In this document: one piece after another, positions 20,717 through 30,818 of the stretch
Position numbering within the stretch: the stretch's first letter is position 1
Layout of the letters: every line of letters starts with the position of its first letter
Source: Enterobacter sp. Bisph1
Lineage (GTDB): Bacteria > Pseudomonadota > Gammaproteobacteria > Enterobacterales > Enterobacteriaceae
Reading direction: 5' to 3'
NCBI RefSeq assembly: GCF_000814905.1
Contig: NZ_JXAG01000054.1
Span: 48,145 to 112,144, forward strand
DNA: 64,000 nucleotides
Position numbers and translations under genes: made by a program
Notes under the pieces: generated by a model
Told to the model about the DNA's origin: nothing
What the model saw: only the letters and a program-made list of their open reading frames with translations
Database searches by the model: none

Positions 20717-21465
20717 AGGCCTACATCATCAACCTGGAGAGTGCTGAAGATCGGCGAGAATCAATGGAGTCCCAGGTTAAAAACTCAGGGCTTCGCTATG
20801 AGTTTATTCCGGCCGTGGACGGAAGAATCCTTCCTGCCGGCTTGCTCTCAATTTTAAGGAAAGAGCACAGCTACGCAGTCACGCCTGGAGAAATTGGCTG
20901 TTCCCTAAGCCATTTGACAGTTTATAAAGCTTTAACGGATTCCGATGATGACTGCGCATTAGTACTTGAAGATGATATATTCTTGCCGGACGATATTTCT
21001 CAGTTTATTAAAGAGATAGAAAATACCATTCCTAAAAACACTCCATGCGTTTATTTGCTATCTCACGTCAACCATTATAATGACAAAACGATTTTTAATT
21101 TATCTAATGGCCATGCGGTTCATGAAGTTTACAATGCCGCTTTTTCCCATGCATATATTATAAACAAACCCGCAGCACGCCTTCTCCTTGATAAGCTATT
21201 CCCTGTTTGGTGTGTAGCGGATCAGTGGCAAACTTTTATAGAGTTCGGTTTTATCCGATTATTTGGCGTTATCCCTGAATATATCAGCACAAATAGTATG
21301 TATGAGAGTGTCACTACCATCGGTAATCGAAGCGACAAAAAGACACAAGAAGAGAAAGCAGCGGCCTGGAAAGCTATTTATTCAAACCGCTCTCCTAAGG
21401 TTAAGGTGAAAAAAGCTGTGAATCTGCTTTTTTATAGGCCGTTTCAAAAAATCATCAAACAATAG
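20713..21465 (+). CDS. Family 25 glycosyltransferase (LPS biosynthesis)
   Basis: A 250-residue cytosolic glycosyltransferase of family GT25, the group with LOS galactosyltransferases. Visible signatures are AYIINLESAEDRRESM at the N terminus, GEIGCSLSHLTVYKAL near residue 58, the acidic metal-binding stretch ALVLEDDIFLPDD near 78, and FSHAYIINKPAARLLLDKLF near 144. It is translationally coupled to the O-antigen-ligase-like gene (ATGA overlap), so the two probably decorate LPS or a related glycan together. The acceptor and sugar are unknown. Confidence 0.85.
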   Translation: MKAYIINLESAEDRRESMESQVKNSGLRYEFIPAVDGRILPAGLLSILRKEHSYAVTPGEIGCSLSHLTVYKALTDSDDDCALVLEDDIFLPDDISQFIKEIENTIPKNTPCVYLLSHVNHYNDKTIFNLSNGHAVHEVYNAAFSHAYIINKPAARLLLDKLFPVWCVADQWQTFIEFGFIRLFGVIPEYISTNSMYESVTTIGNRSDKKTQEEKAAAWKAIYSNRSPKVKVKKAVNLLFYRPFQKIIKQ

Positions 21466-21651
21466 TAAAAGCGGCGCTGGCACCCTTTCAGCGCCACTGA
21501 TTTCTTCTGAGATCAACACTTGTCGGTCTGTCAGCTTTCGTTTCATCCATCCGGCTTAGCAGGCCCCCTCTTTTTTAAACCTGATAAGCTGGATTTTTCT
21601 TTATTAGTCGCCATCTCATATTCAAAAGTATATTCAGCACTGGTTAAACTT

Positions 21652-22394
21652 TCAAACCGTAGCAAGACGCAATTCTGAAAGACGAACGCCCCAGAGTAAT
21701 AACAGTTGGTGAAGCACGTTATTAGACGAAACGATTTTATTATTTTTCTGTGCCAGCCATACTTTTGCCAGTTCGGTGTAAGTTAGCACCCTGCTTCCCG
21801 CCTCGGGCTTTTTACCAATGTTTTTTACATTGAGTTTGAAAATCTCGCATGATGAGAGTAGATGACGACTGATACACCAGTTCATCACAGAGCGTAGCTG
21901 CAGGAGGAGAACACGTGCTTTTTCTTATTCAGACTTTCTTGTTTGTCAAAAAACGAGCCCACGCTAATAGTTGAATGTTCGCCACCGGATAATTTTCAAA
22001 CAGTGTATACATCGTGTTATATCCAAGTGATTTGTAAAGCGTCTGTGTTATTTTTTTAGCCCCATGACATACGTATGCCACCAGAGATCCAGGCATTCTT
22101 TGAGCGTCAGTATGCCATCTTCATGGGCAAAATAATTTTGGGGTTAACCCCCTCACTGTACATTGCGCGCATAGCGCCAACCATCACTCTGGCTTCTTTA
22201 AGTGATAGTGCCGGATAGCGCCCGATCGTAAGACGAACGGGCGTTCCATTCCAACGATAACGATACTGAAATGTTACGGTTCCTGTTGGCGTTACACGCG
22301 CACTAAGACCCTCTGCGTCCATTATTTCTGCCGGTCCGGTATAGGGTTTACCGCTAATGCTTTGCAGTTTGGTATCACTCCTGTACACAACCAT
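21652..22394 (-). pseudogene. Decayed tyrosine integrase (DUF4102 N-terminus)
   Basis: Remnants of one integrase gene lie in several frames on the minus strand. The N-terminal part from 22394 has the DUF4102-type pattern (EIMDAEGLSARVTPTG, RLTIGRYPALSLKEARVM). A middle part near 21940-22130 reads ILTLKECLDLWWHTYV and later NYPVANIQLLAWARFL in shifted frames, one shift lying at a run of seven A. A third part at 21652-21888 reads VMNWCISRHLLSSCEIF, then SRVLTYTELAKVWLAQ and LLLLWGVRLSELRLAT. The catalytic C terminus with the tyrosine is missing. It cannot be functional. Confidence 0.85.
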
Positions 22395-22550
22395 TTTAAC
22401 ATTCTGTACGCAATGGCAAGTGAACAAAGCGATAATTTCGTACCACAAACGAACAAACAGGAAAGTTAAAGAACTAAAAACTTGAAGCATCACGGAAAGT
22501 TACGGTAGCATAGGAGCCAATGCGGAAATCTTCATACCGTCGTCGTCACT

Positions 22551-22625
22551 GTCCCCTTAGTTAAATGGATATAACGAGCCCCTCCTAAGGGCTAGTTGCA
22601 GGTTCGATTCCTGCAGGGGACACCA
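22551..22625 (+). tRNA. argW: tRNA-Arg (anticodon CCT)
   Basis: A 75-nt cloverleaf including encoded CCA, nearly identical to E. coli argW. The acceptor stem is gtcccct/aggggac, the anticodon stem agccc/gggct, the loop ctcctaa with anticodon CCT at 22584-22586, and the T arm holds ggttcgattcc. argW is a known integration site for phages and islands (CPS-53 in E. coli K-12), consistent with the integrase wreck next to it. Confidence 0.97.
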
Positions 22626-22717
22626 GTACATTTCACCTGCAATCCGGTCTCACTTTCCGCAAGCCTGATCCAGGGTTTATTCCCCTTCACTTCACATTTC
22701 TCATAACGCGCCCGGCG

Positions 22718-22979
22718 CTACGGTATCCATGAAAACAAACAGTAGCGAGATGCAATAATATTAACAATCAACGCCAGCAGCGAATATAAAAGTTTTTTTA
22801 GCAGCGGCATTTTCACCCAAGCGTCGATAATTACAGGTAATTAAATACCCTGCGGCCAGCACAGAACCGAAAAGCGTGGCGATTAGAATGGCACCGATGC
22901 TGTAAAGCTTATATTTTGGCGTAACGTTAAATATCACGTTATCATTTGATGATATGTGTTCCATACCTGGTATTGCCAT
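22718..22979 (-). pseudogene. Small membrane protein gene, frameshifted at a poly-A run
   Basis: The in-frame product is 72 residues, with one hydrophobic segment (YSIGAILIATLFGSVLAAGY) followed by the NYRRLGENAAAKKT pattern seen in small two-helix membrane proteins. At the A7 run (complement of 22793-22799) a one-base shift opens a second hydrophobic segment, LLYSLLALIVNIIA, ending at a TAG at 22718. The original protein therefore very probably had two membrane segments and is now frameshifted. Function unknown. Confidence 0.55.
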
Positions 22980-23078
22980 TTTGCTATCCCTTTCAAAGTC
23001 GTGTTTATGCGAAATAGAGACTGCGTATTATTAAAAAATGTCACTTCTGTTTGATAGTGGCTTATTCTCCCCTTCTAC

Positions 23079-23418
23079 TTACTGCGCAATATGAATGCGC
23101 TTTTTGATATTCTTGAGAAATAACGTAATCGTAAAGGTCATCATCACTAACCGCGACCAGGCCCCCATTTGCCGACATGCACCGTCGCCCATGCGCCTAT
23201 TTGATTCGGATATTGCCATACACCCAATAAGGCTCCCAGGTTTTCAGCCAGCCAGATAAACCGATCAGGATAAATACCACCCGAAGCAGCATGGGTGGAT
23301 GATGGCGAATTTTTAAATCAAACAGTTGCCAGCACTGGATGATATAGCTCCCTACCGCCGCATACATAAATCCGCTGAATCCAACTGTGAAATCTATACG
23401 ACGTTGCTTCCAGGGGTG
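23079..23418 (-). pseudogene. Decayed DUF817 family membrane protein
   Basis: Three minus-strand pieces in different frames fit one DUF817 protein in order. The first reads FSGFMYAAVGSYIIQCWQLF and runs on to RHHPP. The second reads LAENLGALLGVWQYPNQIGA followed by WATVHVGKWG. The last, after a one-base shift at a G run, reads WSRLVMMTFTIT, continues to KNIKKRIHIAQ and ends at TAA 23079-23081. The stretch between pieces one and two is much shorter than I expect for the family, implying an internal deletion, and the N terminus is gone. Recognition is from memory of the family, without a database search. Confidence 0.65.
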
Positions 23419-23839
23419 CTAACAATCATCCCTTTCGACTGCGCTGCCGTTAGCTAAATGCCAGCAAGTTGGGTATTTCACGGCCGAGATAATAGATTAA
23501 TATTTGAAAAAATATCAAATAAATAGATCTTAATTCTTCGTTTAATAAATAATTAAGAATTTTCGTTTAATTCAAACCGGGTATTTGCTCTGCCATCCAG
23601 AGTTAAGGTGTCACAGAATCTTCTTTGTGCAGTGAAATATTTTGCTAATTAACACAACCGGCAAATTATTTATTAGTCGCAGTATAGCGTTGATTTAAAA
23701 CATAGAAATGAGTAGAGACGTAGCGGAAATCGTAATCACAGCGAATACGACAAGCTAGTGAAGGATAACTACATCAAAGATGTGGTCATAAGGAGCACGT
23801 GACCAGCCAACACCCTGGTCACGCGTAATTAGCGTTTAA
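23419..23839. other. AT-rich intergenic region downstream of hutH
   Basis: I see no gene here. The region is A+T-rich around 23500-23700. A 9-bp perfect hairpin cgtgaccag/ctggtcacg lies at 23798-23823, directly after the hutH stop; it may end or stabilise the hut transcript but lacks a clear T-run. Confidence 0.4.
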
Positions 23840-25360
23840 TCACAAAACCGCAGGCAGCAGCGGCGCTAAGGAACGCCGGGCCAGGAGATCGATCGCACAT
23901 TCAATATCCGGCGCAAAATAGCGGTCTTTATCATAATGCGGTACCTGCTCGCGCAGCAGGCTGCGCGCCTGCTCCAGCAGCGGGCTGGAGCGTAATCCTT
24001 CGCGCATATCCAGGCCCTGGCAGGCGGCCAGCCACTCGACGGCAATCACGCCGCGGGTGTTAGAGGCCATCTCCCACAGGCGGCGGCCCGCAGCGGGCGC
24101 CATCGAAACATGATCTTCCTGGTTTGCCGAGGTCGGCAAGCTGTCAACGCTATGGGGATGCGCCAGCGCTTTGTTTTCACTGGCCAGCGCCGCAGCGGTA
24201 ACCTGGGCAATCATAAAGCCGGAATTAACACCGCCATTTTTCACGAGGAATGGCGGCAGCTGCGACATATGGCTATCCATTAATAGGGCGATACGGCGTT
24301 CGGCAAGGGATCCAATCTCGGCAATCGCCAGCGCAATATTATCGGCGGCCATCGCCACCGGCTCTGCATGGAAGTTCCCGCCGGAGATCACCTCGTTTTC
24401 GGCGGCGAAAACCAGCGGATTATCAGAGACCGCATTGGCTTCGGTTAACAGCACCTCAGCGGCAAAGCGCAACTGTGTCAGGCACGCGCCCATCACCTGC
24501 GGCTGGCAGCGCAGGGAGTAAGGATCCTGCACTTTATTGCAGTTGTGGTGCGATTGGGCAATGGCGCTGTCCTCCGTCAGCACATGGCGATAAAGCGCCG
24601 CCGCGTCGATCTGCCCGCGCTGACCGCGAGCAAGATGAATACGCGCATCGAAGGGACGGCGAGAGCCGAGCGCCGCTTCGGTAGTGAGCGCACCGCACAC
24701 CACTGCTGAAGCAAACAGATCTTCCGCTTCAAACAGGCCACGTAAGGCGAAAGCGGTAGAGGTTTGCGTACCGTTAAGCAGCGCCAGCCCCTCTTTCGCC
24801 GCCAGGGTTATCGGCTGCAGACCGGCCTTCTCCAGCGCCTGCGTTGACGGCAGCCATTCTCCCTGCCAGCGCGCTTTTCCTTCGCCAAGCAGCGTCAGCG
24901 ACATATGCGCCAGCGGGGCTAAATCCCCCGATGCGCCTACCGAACCTTTTGCCGGGATCCACGGATAAACGCCCGCATTGACCATTTCCACCAGCATCTG
25001 GATTACCTGTAAGCGAATACCGGAGAAACCGCGCGCCAGGCTGTTAATTTTTAATACCATCATTAAGCGAACCAGCGCATCATCCAGCGGTGCGCCGACG
25101 CCCGCCGCATGGGACAGCACCAGCGAACGTTGTAAATTCTCCAGGTCTTCCGTCGCAATACGCGTTTGCGCCAGCAGGCCGAAACCCGTGTTGATACCGT
25201 AGGCCGTGCGCCCTTGCGTCATAATTTCGTTGACGCAGGCAACGCTTTCGTTAACCGCGGCAAATGCGCTGTCATCCAGCGTCAAATGCACAGGCTGGCT
25301 ATAGATGTCGCGTAGCTGCGCCAGGGTCAGTTTTCCAGGAGTAAGGGTTAAGGTGTTCAT
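23840..25360 (-). CDS. hutH: Histidine ammonia-lyase
   Basis: First step of histidine degradation: histidine to urocanate plus ammonia. The 506-residue cytosolic enzyme contains the Ala-Ser-Gly tripeptide that cyclises to the MIO prosthetic group, in [15 protein letters not shown] near residue 142. The conserved SQEDHVSM-type element appears as [18 protein letters not shown] near 413. Its ATG overlaps the hutU stop by 4 nt. It is the last gene of the hutUH unit. Confidence 0.97.
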   Translation of the reverse strand: MNTLTLTPGKLTLAQLRDIYSQPVHLTLDDSAFAAVNESVACVNEIMTQGRTAYGINTGFGLLAQTRIATEDLENLQRSLVLSHAAGVGAPLDDALVRLMMVLKINSLARGFSGIRLQVIQMLVEMVNAGVYPWIPAKGSVGASGDLAPLAHMSLTLLGEGKARWQGEWLPSTQALEKAGLQPITLAAKEGLALLNGTQTSTAFALRGLFEAEDLFASAVVCGALTTEAALGSRRPFDARIHLARGQRGQIDAAALYRHVLTEDSAIAQSHHNCNKVQDPYSLRCQPQVMGACLTQLRFAAEVLLTEANAVSDNPLVFAAENEVISGGNFHAEPVAMAADNIALAIAEIGSLAERRIALLMDSHMSQLPPFLVKNGGVNSGFMIAQVTAAALASENKALAHPHSVDSLPTSANQEDHVSMAPAAGRRLWEMASNTRGVIAVEWLAACQGLDMREGLRSSPLLEQARSLLREQVPHYDKDRYFAPDIECAIDLLARRSLAPLLPAVL

Positions 25361-27048
25361 GCGTTGCGATGTCCCTGCGTTGCGGCAACCATAGGAAGAT
25401 TGAGGCCCTGCTCAGCGGCGCACTCAATCGCGATTTCATACCCGGCATCCGCATGGCGCATAACGCCGGTTGCCGGATCGTTGTGCAGCACGCGGGCGAT
25501 ACGCGCCGCGGCTTCATCGGTTCCATCACAGACAATCACCATGCCCGCGTGCTGGGAAAAGCCCATCCCAACGCCGCCGCCGTGGTGCAGTGAAACCCAG
25601 GTCGCGCCGCTGGCAGTATTAAGCAGCGCGTTCAGCAGCGGCCAGTCGGAAACCGCATCGGAGCCGTCGCGCATCGCTTCCGTTTCACGGTTCGGGCTGG
25701 CGACGGAGCCAGAATCCAGGTGATCGCGGCCAATGACGATTGGCGCAGAGACTTCGCCCGTGCGCACCATTTCGTTAAACGCCAGCCCCAGTTTTTGCCG
25801 CCATTCGAGACCGACCCAGCAGATACGTGCGGGCAAGCCCTGGAAACTGATGCGCTCACGGGCCATATCAAGCCAGCGGTGCAGAGATTTGTGATCCGCG
25901 ATCAGCTCTTTCACTTTGGCATCGGTTTTGTAGATATCCTGCGGATCGCCAGAAAGCGCCACCCAACGGAACGGACCAATACCGCGGCAGAACAAGGGGC
26001 GGATATAGGCCGGGACAAAACCGGGGAAATCAAACGCGTTGTCGACACCCGTCTCTTTCGCCATCTGGCGAATATTATTGCCGTAATCAAAGGTCGGGAT
26101 CCCGGCTTCACTGAACGCCAGCATGGCGCTGACGTGCTCCGCCATACTGCGCTTCGCCGCCAGCACCGTGCCTTGCGGATCGGACGCTGCTTTTTGCCGG
26201 TACTCTTCCCACGTCCAGCCTTTGGGCAGGTAGCCGTTGAGAGGATCGTGGGCGCTGGTCTGGTCGGTGACCAGATCCGGGCGCACGCCGCGCTTCACCA
26301 GTTCTGGTAATACTTCAGCGGCGTTGCCGCACAAGGCAATCGAAACGGCCTGACCGGCGGCGGTATATTTCTTAATGCGCGCCAGCGCGTCGTCCAACGA
26401 GCTGGCCTGTTCATCGACATAGCGCGTGCGCAGACGAAAATCGATGCGGCTTTGCTGGCACTCAATATTCAGCGAGCAGGCACCCGCCAGTGTTGCCGCC
26501 AGCGGCTGTGCGCCGCCCATGCCGCCGAGACCAGCGGTTAATACCCAGCGCCCTTGCAGGTTACCGTTGTAATGTTGGCGACCCGCTTCAACAAAGGTTT
26601 CATAAGTGCCCTGCACAATCCCCTGGCTGCCGATATAGATCCAGCTGCCCGCAGTCATCTGGCCGTACATCGCCAGCCCTTTGGCATCCAGCTCGTTAAA
26701 GTGCTCCCAGGTCGCCCAGTGCGGCACCAGGTTGGAGTTGGCGATCAGGACACGCGGCGCATTATCGTGGGTTTTAAATACCCCAACCGGCTTGCCGGAC
26801 TGCACCAGCAACGTTTCGTCATGCTCTAAAACTTTCAGCGCCGCAACGATGGCGTCGAAACACTCCCAGTCGCGCGCCGCGCGGCCAATGCCGCCATAGA
26901 CCACCAGCGCGTTCGGGTTTTCAGCCACATCGGGATCGAGGTTATTCATCAGCATGCGTAACGGCGCTTCGGTAAGCCAGCTCTTCGCATTCAGCGTTGT
27001 GCCTCGGGGGGCACGGACGATTTGCTGACGGTTGAGGGTGTGCGGCAT
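25357..27048 (-). CDS. hutU: Urocanate hydratase
   Basis: Second step of histidine degradation: urocanate to imidazolonepropionate, with NAD+ as tightly bound electrophile. The 563-residue protein has the family features [17 protein letters not shown] near residue 50, [17 protein letters not shown] near 173, and the region around the active-site cysteine, [17 protein letters not shown], near 407. It is first in the hutUH unit, with a HutC-type operator about 40 bp upstream. Confidence 0.97.
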   Translation of the reverse strand: MPHTLNRQQIVRAPRGTTLNAKSWLTEAPLRMLMNNLDPDVAENPNALVVYGGIGRAARDWECFDAIVAALKVLEHDETLLVQSGKPVGVFKTHDNAPRVLIANSNLVPHWATWEHFNELDAKGLAMYGQMTAGSWIYIGSQGIVQGTYETFVEAGRQHYNGNLQGRWVLTAGLGGMGGAQPLAATLAGACSLNIECQQSRIDFRLRTRYVDEQASSLDDALARIKKYTAAGQAVSIALCGNAAEVLPELVKRGVRPDLVTDQTSAHDPLNGYLPKGWTWEEYRQKAASDPQGTVLAAKRSMAEHVSAMLAFSEAGIPTFDYGNNIRQMAKETGVDNAFDFPGFVPAYIRPLFCRGIGPFRWVALSGDPQDIYKTDAKVKELIADHKSLHRWLDMARERISFQGLPARICWVGLEWRQKLGLAFNEMVRTGEVSAPIVIGRDHLDSGSVASPNRETEAMRDGSDAVSDWPLLNALLNTASGATWVSLHHGGGVGMGFSQHAGMVIVCDGTDEAAARIARVLHNDPATGVMRHADAGYEIAIECAAEQGLNLPMVAATQGHRNA

Positions 27049-27087
27049 GGCGGTGTCTCCTGGGAAATGACCTTATCAGGTAAACAC

Positions 27088-27106
27088 ATATACTTGTCTA
27101 TACAAT
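27088..27106. promoter_or_regulatory. HutC-type operator before hutU
   Basis: The sequence atatacttgtctatacaat lies 40 bp before the hutU start. Read on the minus strand it begins ATTGTATAGACA, the same TTGTATAGACA core found before hutI. Sharing by the two hut units implies a common regulator, most simply HutC. Confidence 0.7.
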
Positions 27107-27187
27107 TACGCGCAAGGCAAGATTTAACAAAAATGATACAATTTTATAATAGTGCGTCAGCAATCACGCTTTTACTGACGCCGGAGA

Positions 27188-27925
27188 TCAGGAGCCGAAA
27201 TGGCCCTGTAAGCGGTAGCGGTGGCCGGGGAAAAGCAGGCTGGCGTGAGAGACGATGTGGGAAGTGGACCAGGTACGGCGGCGAATCAGCAGGCACGGAT
27301 CGTGCTCATCAATGTGGAGCAACCGGCACTCCTCAGCCGAGGCGCGCACGGCTTCGACGATATGCTCCCCTTCGGTAAGCGGCGCAATCAGCGATAAATA
27401 GGCGTGCGGCGTAGTGCGGGTGTAATCCTGTTGCAAATAGTCTGGCACGACAGCGGCGTTGACGCTGCGATCTTCAATCTGCACCGGGATGTCGTTTTCG
27501 AAATGCACCATCCGCGAATGAAAAATGGGCGTGCCCTCTTCCACTTCCAGCGCTGCGGCCTGAGTAAAATCCGCCCTTCTCTCTTCGAGGAGTAACACCT
27601 CGCAGCGGTGCTGATGATGGCGAGCGGTAATCTCATCGGCAATGCTGCGGATTTCAAACAGCGCCGACTGTCCTTTCGGCTCGGCCACAAACGTGCCGAC
27701 GCCCTGCAGGCGCACCAGCAAGCCTTCATCGGTGAGCTCACGCACCGCACGGTTAATGGTCATGCGGCTAAAGCCAAACTGCGCCACCAGCTCGGCCTCC
27801 GAAGGGATGCGATCGTGTGGCCGCCAGCTGCCGTCGTAGATTTTCTCACTGATAGCCTGCTTCACTTTTTCATAAAACGGCACCGGCGTACCGGCAGATA
27901 CCGAACGGGGACGAGGCGAAAACAT
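27188..27925 (-). CDS. hutC: Histidine utilization repressor HutC
   Basis: A GntR/HutC family repressor that releases hut operators on binding urocanate. The 245-residue form has an N-terminal winged helix (PFYEKVKQAISEKIYDG, then RIPSEAELVAQFGFSRMTIN and RAVRELTDEGLLVRLQGVGT within residues 12-82) and a C-terminal UTRA effector domain from about residue 95. I chose the ATG at 27925, which has an AGGA site and gives the usual length; the frame is open 33 codons further. It lies 68 bp after hutG. Confidence 0.95.
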   Translation of the reverse strand: MFSPRPRSVSAGTPVPFYEKVKQAISEKIYDGSWRPHDRIPSEAELVAQFGFSRMTINRAVRELTDEGLLVRLQGVGTFVAEPKGQSALFEIRSIADEITARHHQHRCEVLLLEERRADFTQAAALEVEEGTPIFHSRMVHFENDIPVQIEDRSVNAAVVPDYLQQDYTRTTPHAYLSLIAPLTEGEHIVEAVRASAEECRLLHIDEHDPCLLIRRRTWSTSHIVSHASLLFPGHRYRLQGHFGS

Positions 27926-27993
27926 AGCGCGAATGTTCCTTATAATTAAGTAAAGCATTGGGCGGCGAGTATACCGTGAATTTACAGCAGCCT

Positions 27994-28953
27994 TTAATGT
28001 TGCCACCAGTGTGCAATCTGCCACGCCAGCCGCGCTGCGACTTTTGCGCCCGCGCCCTGCGGGTCAAATAGCGGGTTAAATTCCACCAGATCGACCGCCT
28101 GCAGTTTACCGCTGCGACAGAGAGGCTGGACAATACGTAATATCACTGCCAGCGGAACCCCCAGCGCGGCGGGAGCCGATACTGCGGGCATTTCCCAGGA
28201 CGGCATAACGTCGAGATCGATAGTCAAATAGAGACGGTCGAAGCGGGCAATATGGCGCGCGATCTCCGGCATTACCTGTTCTTCATAGGCGTTTAACACC
28301 GCCAGATCCTCAATCACCGTCACGTTTCGCCGAGCGGCTTCGTCCCACAGGGCCTGGGTGTTGGCCGCCGGGCTTGCGCCGATGCAGGTATAGTGAAATT
28401 CGCGCTGCTGCGCCTCGCAATGTAACGCCAACTGGCGAAACGGCGTACCTGAGCTTGCACGGGAAGCGTGGCGAAGATCGAGATGGGCATCGAGATTGAT
28501 AATGCCGATTTGCTCACCGGGAAACGCATCCAGAATCGCCGAGCCGTGCGCAAAGGCCGTTTCATGTCCGCCGCCAAACACCAGCGTACGCATTCGCGCC
28601 TGCTGGCACGCCAGCACCGTATCGTGCAAAGCCTGCTGCGCCTCTTCCAGCCGATCCGGCTCGGCGCGGATATTGCCCAGATCAACCAGTTGGTCATGGC
28701 CTTTGTGGCTGGCCATTCCCGCCAGCGCTTTACGCAGCATATCCGGCCCCTGCGCCGCGCCGGGCCGCCCCTGATTACGTTTTACCCCTTCGTCGCACTC
28801 AAAGCCCAACAAGGCAATCTTGCCGCGCTGCGACTGCACGGAAATTTCACCGGGCTGGCTAATAGTCTGGAAGAGGCGCAGGGCATTGGCCGCTTCGGCG
28901 CTGTCATCACGCCCTTGCCAGACTGACGGATCAACGGGATGCCAAAGATTCAT
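27994..28953 (-). CDS. hutG: Formimidoylglutamase
   Basis: Hydrolyses N-formimidoyl-glutamate to glutamate and formamide, the last step of the four-enzyme pathway. The 319-residue protein belongs to the ureohydrolase (arginase) family with its Mn-binding motifs: [12 protein letters not shown] near residue 125, [10 protein letters not shown] near 153, and [11 protein letters not shown] near 242. It overlaps hutI by 4 nt. Confidence 0.96.
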   Translation of the reverse strand: MNLWHPVDPSVWQGRDDSAEAANALRLFQTISQPGEISVQSQRGKIALLGFECDEGVKRNQGRPGAAQGPDMLRKALAGMASHKGHDQLVDLGNIRAEPDRLEEAQQALHDTVLACQQARMRTLVFGGGHETAFAHGSAILDAFPGEQIGIINLDAHLDLRHASRASSGTPFRQLALHCEAQQREFHYTCIGASPAANTQALWDEAARRNVTVIEDLAVLNAYEEQVMPEIARHIARFDRLYLTIDLDVMPSWEMPAVSAPAALGVPLAVILRIVQPLCRSGKLQAVDLVEFNPLFDPQGAGAKVAARLAWQIAHWWQH

Positions 28954-30176
28954 GCGCTCACCTCCCCGCGAAAAATACGCTGGTAAAGCGGATTGCGCCC
29001 CGGTTCATAGACCATTTCTACCGGATGCTGCGCATCCCAGACAATAAAATCAGCGACAAAACCTGGCGCAAGCTGGCCGTGGGTCTGTTGACGCCCCAGC
29101 GCTTGTGCGGCATGGCGGGTTACGCCTGCCCAGGCCTCTTCCGGCGTCAGGCCGAACTTCACGCAGGCCATGTTCATTGCCAGATGCAGGCTGGCAAACG
29201 GGCTGGTGCCGGGGTTGTAGTCGGTGGCAATCGCCATCGGTACATGGTGCTCGCGAAGCTGTTCCACCGGCGGCTTTTGCGTTTCATTCAGAAAATAGAA
29301 TGCGCCGGGAAGCAGCACCGCCACCGTACCGCTCGCCGCCATCGCTTCAACACCAGCGGCGTCTAAATATTCGATATGATCGGCGGACAGCCCGTGATAA
29401 CGGCTCACTAACTCCGCGCCGCCGAGGGATGAAAGCTGTTCAACGTGGCCTTTGACCGGAATGCCTGACGCCCGTGCGGCCAGGAACACACGCTCGGTTT
29501 GCGCCGGGCTAAAGCCGACATTTTCGCAAAACACATCCACCGCTTCGAACACACCTTTTTGCCACAATTCAGGCAGGATGGTGTCGCAGACCAGCGTGAT
29601 GTACTCATCGCTACGCTCTTTGTACTCCGGCGGCGTGGCATGTGCCGCCAGTAAGGTACGGCTGATTTCCACCTGCGCCGTTTGCGCCAGCTCCCCCGCC
29701 ACGCGCAGCATCTTCTCTTCAGTTGCCAAATCCAGCCCGTAGCCGGATTTGATCTCAAGGGTCGTTACGCCTTCATTGATCAACCGCTGCAGGCGCTGTT
29801 GCGCGCTGTGCAGCAACTCTGCTTCGCTGCTGTTACGCGTGGCAAGTACGGTGGAATTAATCCCGCCGCCCTCGGCGCTGATTTGCTGGTAAGAAACACC
29901 GTTAAGCCTGCGTTCCCACTCCTGCGCGCGGTTGCCGCCAAAGATCAAATGCGTGTGGCAGTCGATTAACCCGGGCGTTATCAACCGCCCGCCGAGATCC
30001 TCGCAGTTGAGTACATTAGCGGGCAGTTCACTCTCCGGCACCACGGCACGAATGCGCCCGTCACGCACAATAAGCGCGTGGGCTTCAAGCAGGCCGTAAG
30101 GCTGGGGTTGGGCGGGATCCATTGTGGCAAGGCGCGCGTTGCGCCAGATACGATCGGCAGAGGTAATGTCAGTCAT
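28950..30176 (-). CDS. hutI: Imidazolonepropionase
   Basis: Third step: opens 4-imidazolone-5-propionate to N-formimidoyl-glutamate. The 408-residue amidohydrolase carries the metal-binding HTHLIFGG motif near residue 73, [15 protein letters not shown] near 240, and [11 protein letters not shown] near 315. An in-frame GTG three codons upstream (30185) is possible; I prefer the ATG at 30176. It is first in the hutIGC unit, with a HutC-type site 20 bp upstream and a CRP-like site about 150 bp upstream. Confidence 0.96.
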   Translation of the reverse strand: MTDITSADRIWRNARLATMDPAQPQPYGLLEAHALIVRDGRIRAVVPESELPANVLNCEDLGGRLITPGLIDCHTHLIFGGNRAQEWERRLNGVSYQQISAEGGGINSTVLATRNSSEAELLHSAQQRLQRLINEGVTTLEIKSGYGLDLATEEKMLRVAGELAQTAQVEISRTLLAAHATPPEYKERSDEYITLVCDTILPELWQKGVFEAVDVFCENVGFSPAQTERVFLAARASGIPVKGHVEQLSSLGGAELVSRYHGLSADHIEYLDAAGVEAMAASGTVAVLLPGAFYFLNETQKPPVEQLREHHVPMAIATDYNPGTSPFASLHLAMNMACVKFGLTPEEAWAGVTRHAAQALGRQQTHGQLAPGFVADFIVWDAQHPVEMVYEPGRNPLYQRIFRGEVSA

Positions 30177-30672
30177 CGGCTTCACTTGTCATGGGTTGTA
30201 TAGACATATATTTGCATAATAGAAAAATTGTCAACCCGCATAAGGCGTCGTTTTGGCTGCACGTTCATCCATTTTCTTTCTCCTGCTGAACGATCTCTTA
30301 GCAGCACAACGCCTGCATCTTTTGCGTAAATTGTGATCTGATTCAAAAATTAGCCTTATTATTCAAGCGGAAATGAAGCGTTTCAGCTGCGTGGTATTTT
30401 TCGTCGCTCAGCGGCAATTTATTTAGCAATGAAAGTATTGTGTCGCCAAAGCCCGACACATCGTAAACCACTAAAATTAAATGAAAAAAAGGCTCTTGTA
30501 AGGGCAAAAAATTAGGCGTACATTAGCCCCCGTTTGGTGATGAATTCACCCAAAATTCTGAGATGGAGCTGTGGCCGAAAGGGAGATAATTCTCATTTTC
30601 GATTTGGCGTAGTTTCACCTCTCTATACTCAGTCCTGAATGGTCATGAATGCATACTTAGGTGTGCGGAGCG
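30177..30672. other. Intergenic region hutI-ypdK
   Basis: A divergent regulatory region of about 500 bp. It holds the HutC-type site and a CRP-like site at 30332-30347 (TGTGA-N6-TCAAA, one mismatch to consensus) that would allow catabolite control of hut, as is known in Klebsiella. The remainder is A+T-rich and shows no further gene. Confidence 0.5.
30196..30211. promoter_or_regulatory. HutC-type operator before hutI
   Basis: The sequence ttgtatagacatatat shares its first eleven bases with the site before hutU in inverted gene-relative orientation. Its position near the start codon fits repression of hutIGC, including hutC itself (autoregulation). Confidence 0.65.
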
Positions 30673-30750
30673 ATGAACGTGAAATATTTCTTTATGGGCA
30701 TTTCGGTGATGGTTATTGTGTGGGCCGGCACATTCGCCCTGATGATCTAA
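30673..30750 (+). CDS. ypdK: Small membrane protein YpdK
   Basis: A 25-residue single-pass hydrophobic peptide. From the fourth residue it differs from my recollection of E. coli YpdK at only one position (KYFFMGIS then VMVIVWAGTFALMI). YpdK is a small inner-membrane protein of unknown role found upstream of alaC. The start has GCGGAG before it. It is followed by a terminator shared with alaC. Confidence 0.9.
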   Translation: MNVKYFFMGISVMVIVWAGTFALMI

Positions 30751-30770
30751 CCTGAGCATAATGCTGTACA

Positions 30771-30798
30771 AAAAAGGAGCCAAAAGGCTCCTTTTTTT
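30771..30798. terminator. ypdK / alaC bidirectional terminator
   Basis: The stem aaaaaggagcc/ggctccttttt with a 4-nt AAAA loop lies between the convergent genes, with T-runs in both readings. Confidence 0.9.
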
Positions 30799-30818
30799 GT
30801 TTTTGTCAGGTAAAACTC

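Noticed and set aside
23798..23823. The 9-bp hairpin after hutH as a rho-independent terminator
   Set aside because: The stem is perfect, but no T-run follows on the minus strand, so I list it only as a hairpin.
30587..30605. A Fur-like stretch gagataattctcattttcg in the ypdK leader
   Set aside because: Only part of the consensus is matched and ypdK/alaC have no known iron link.
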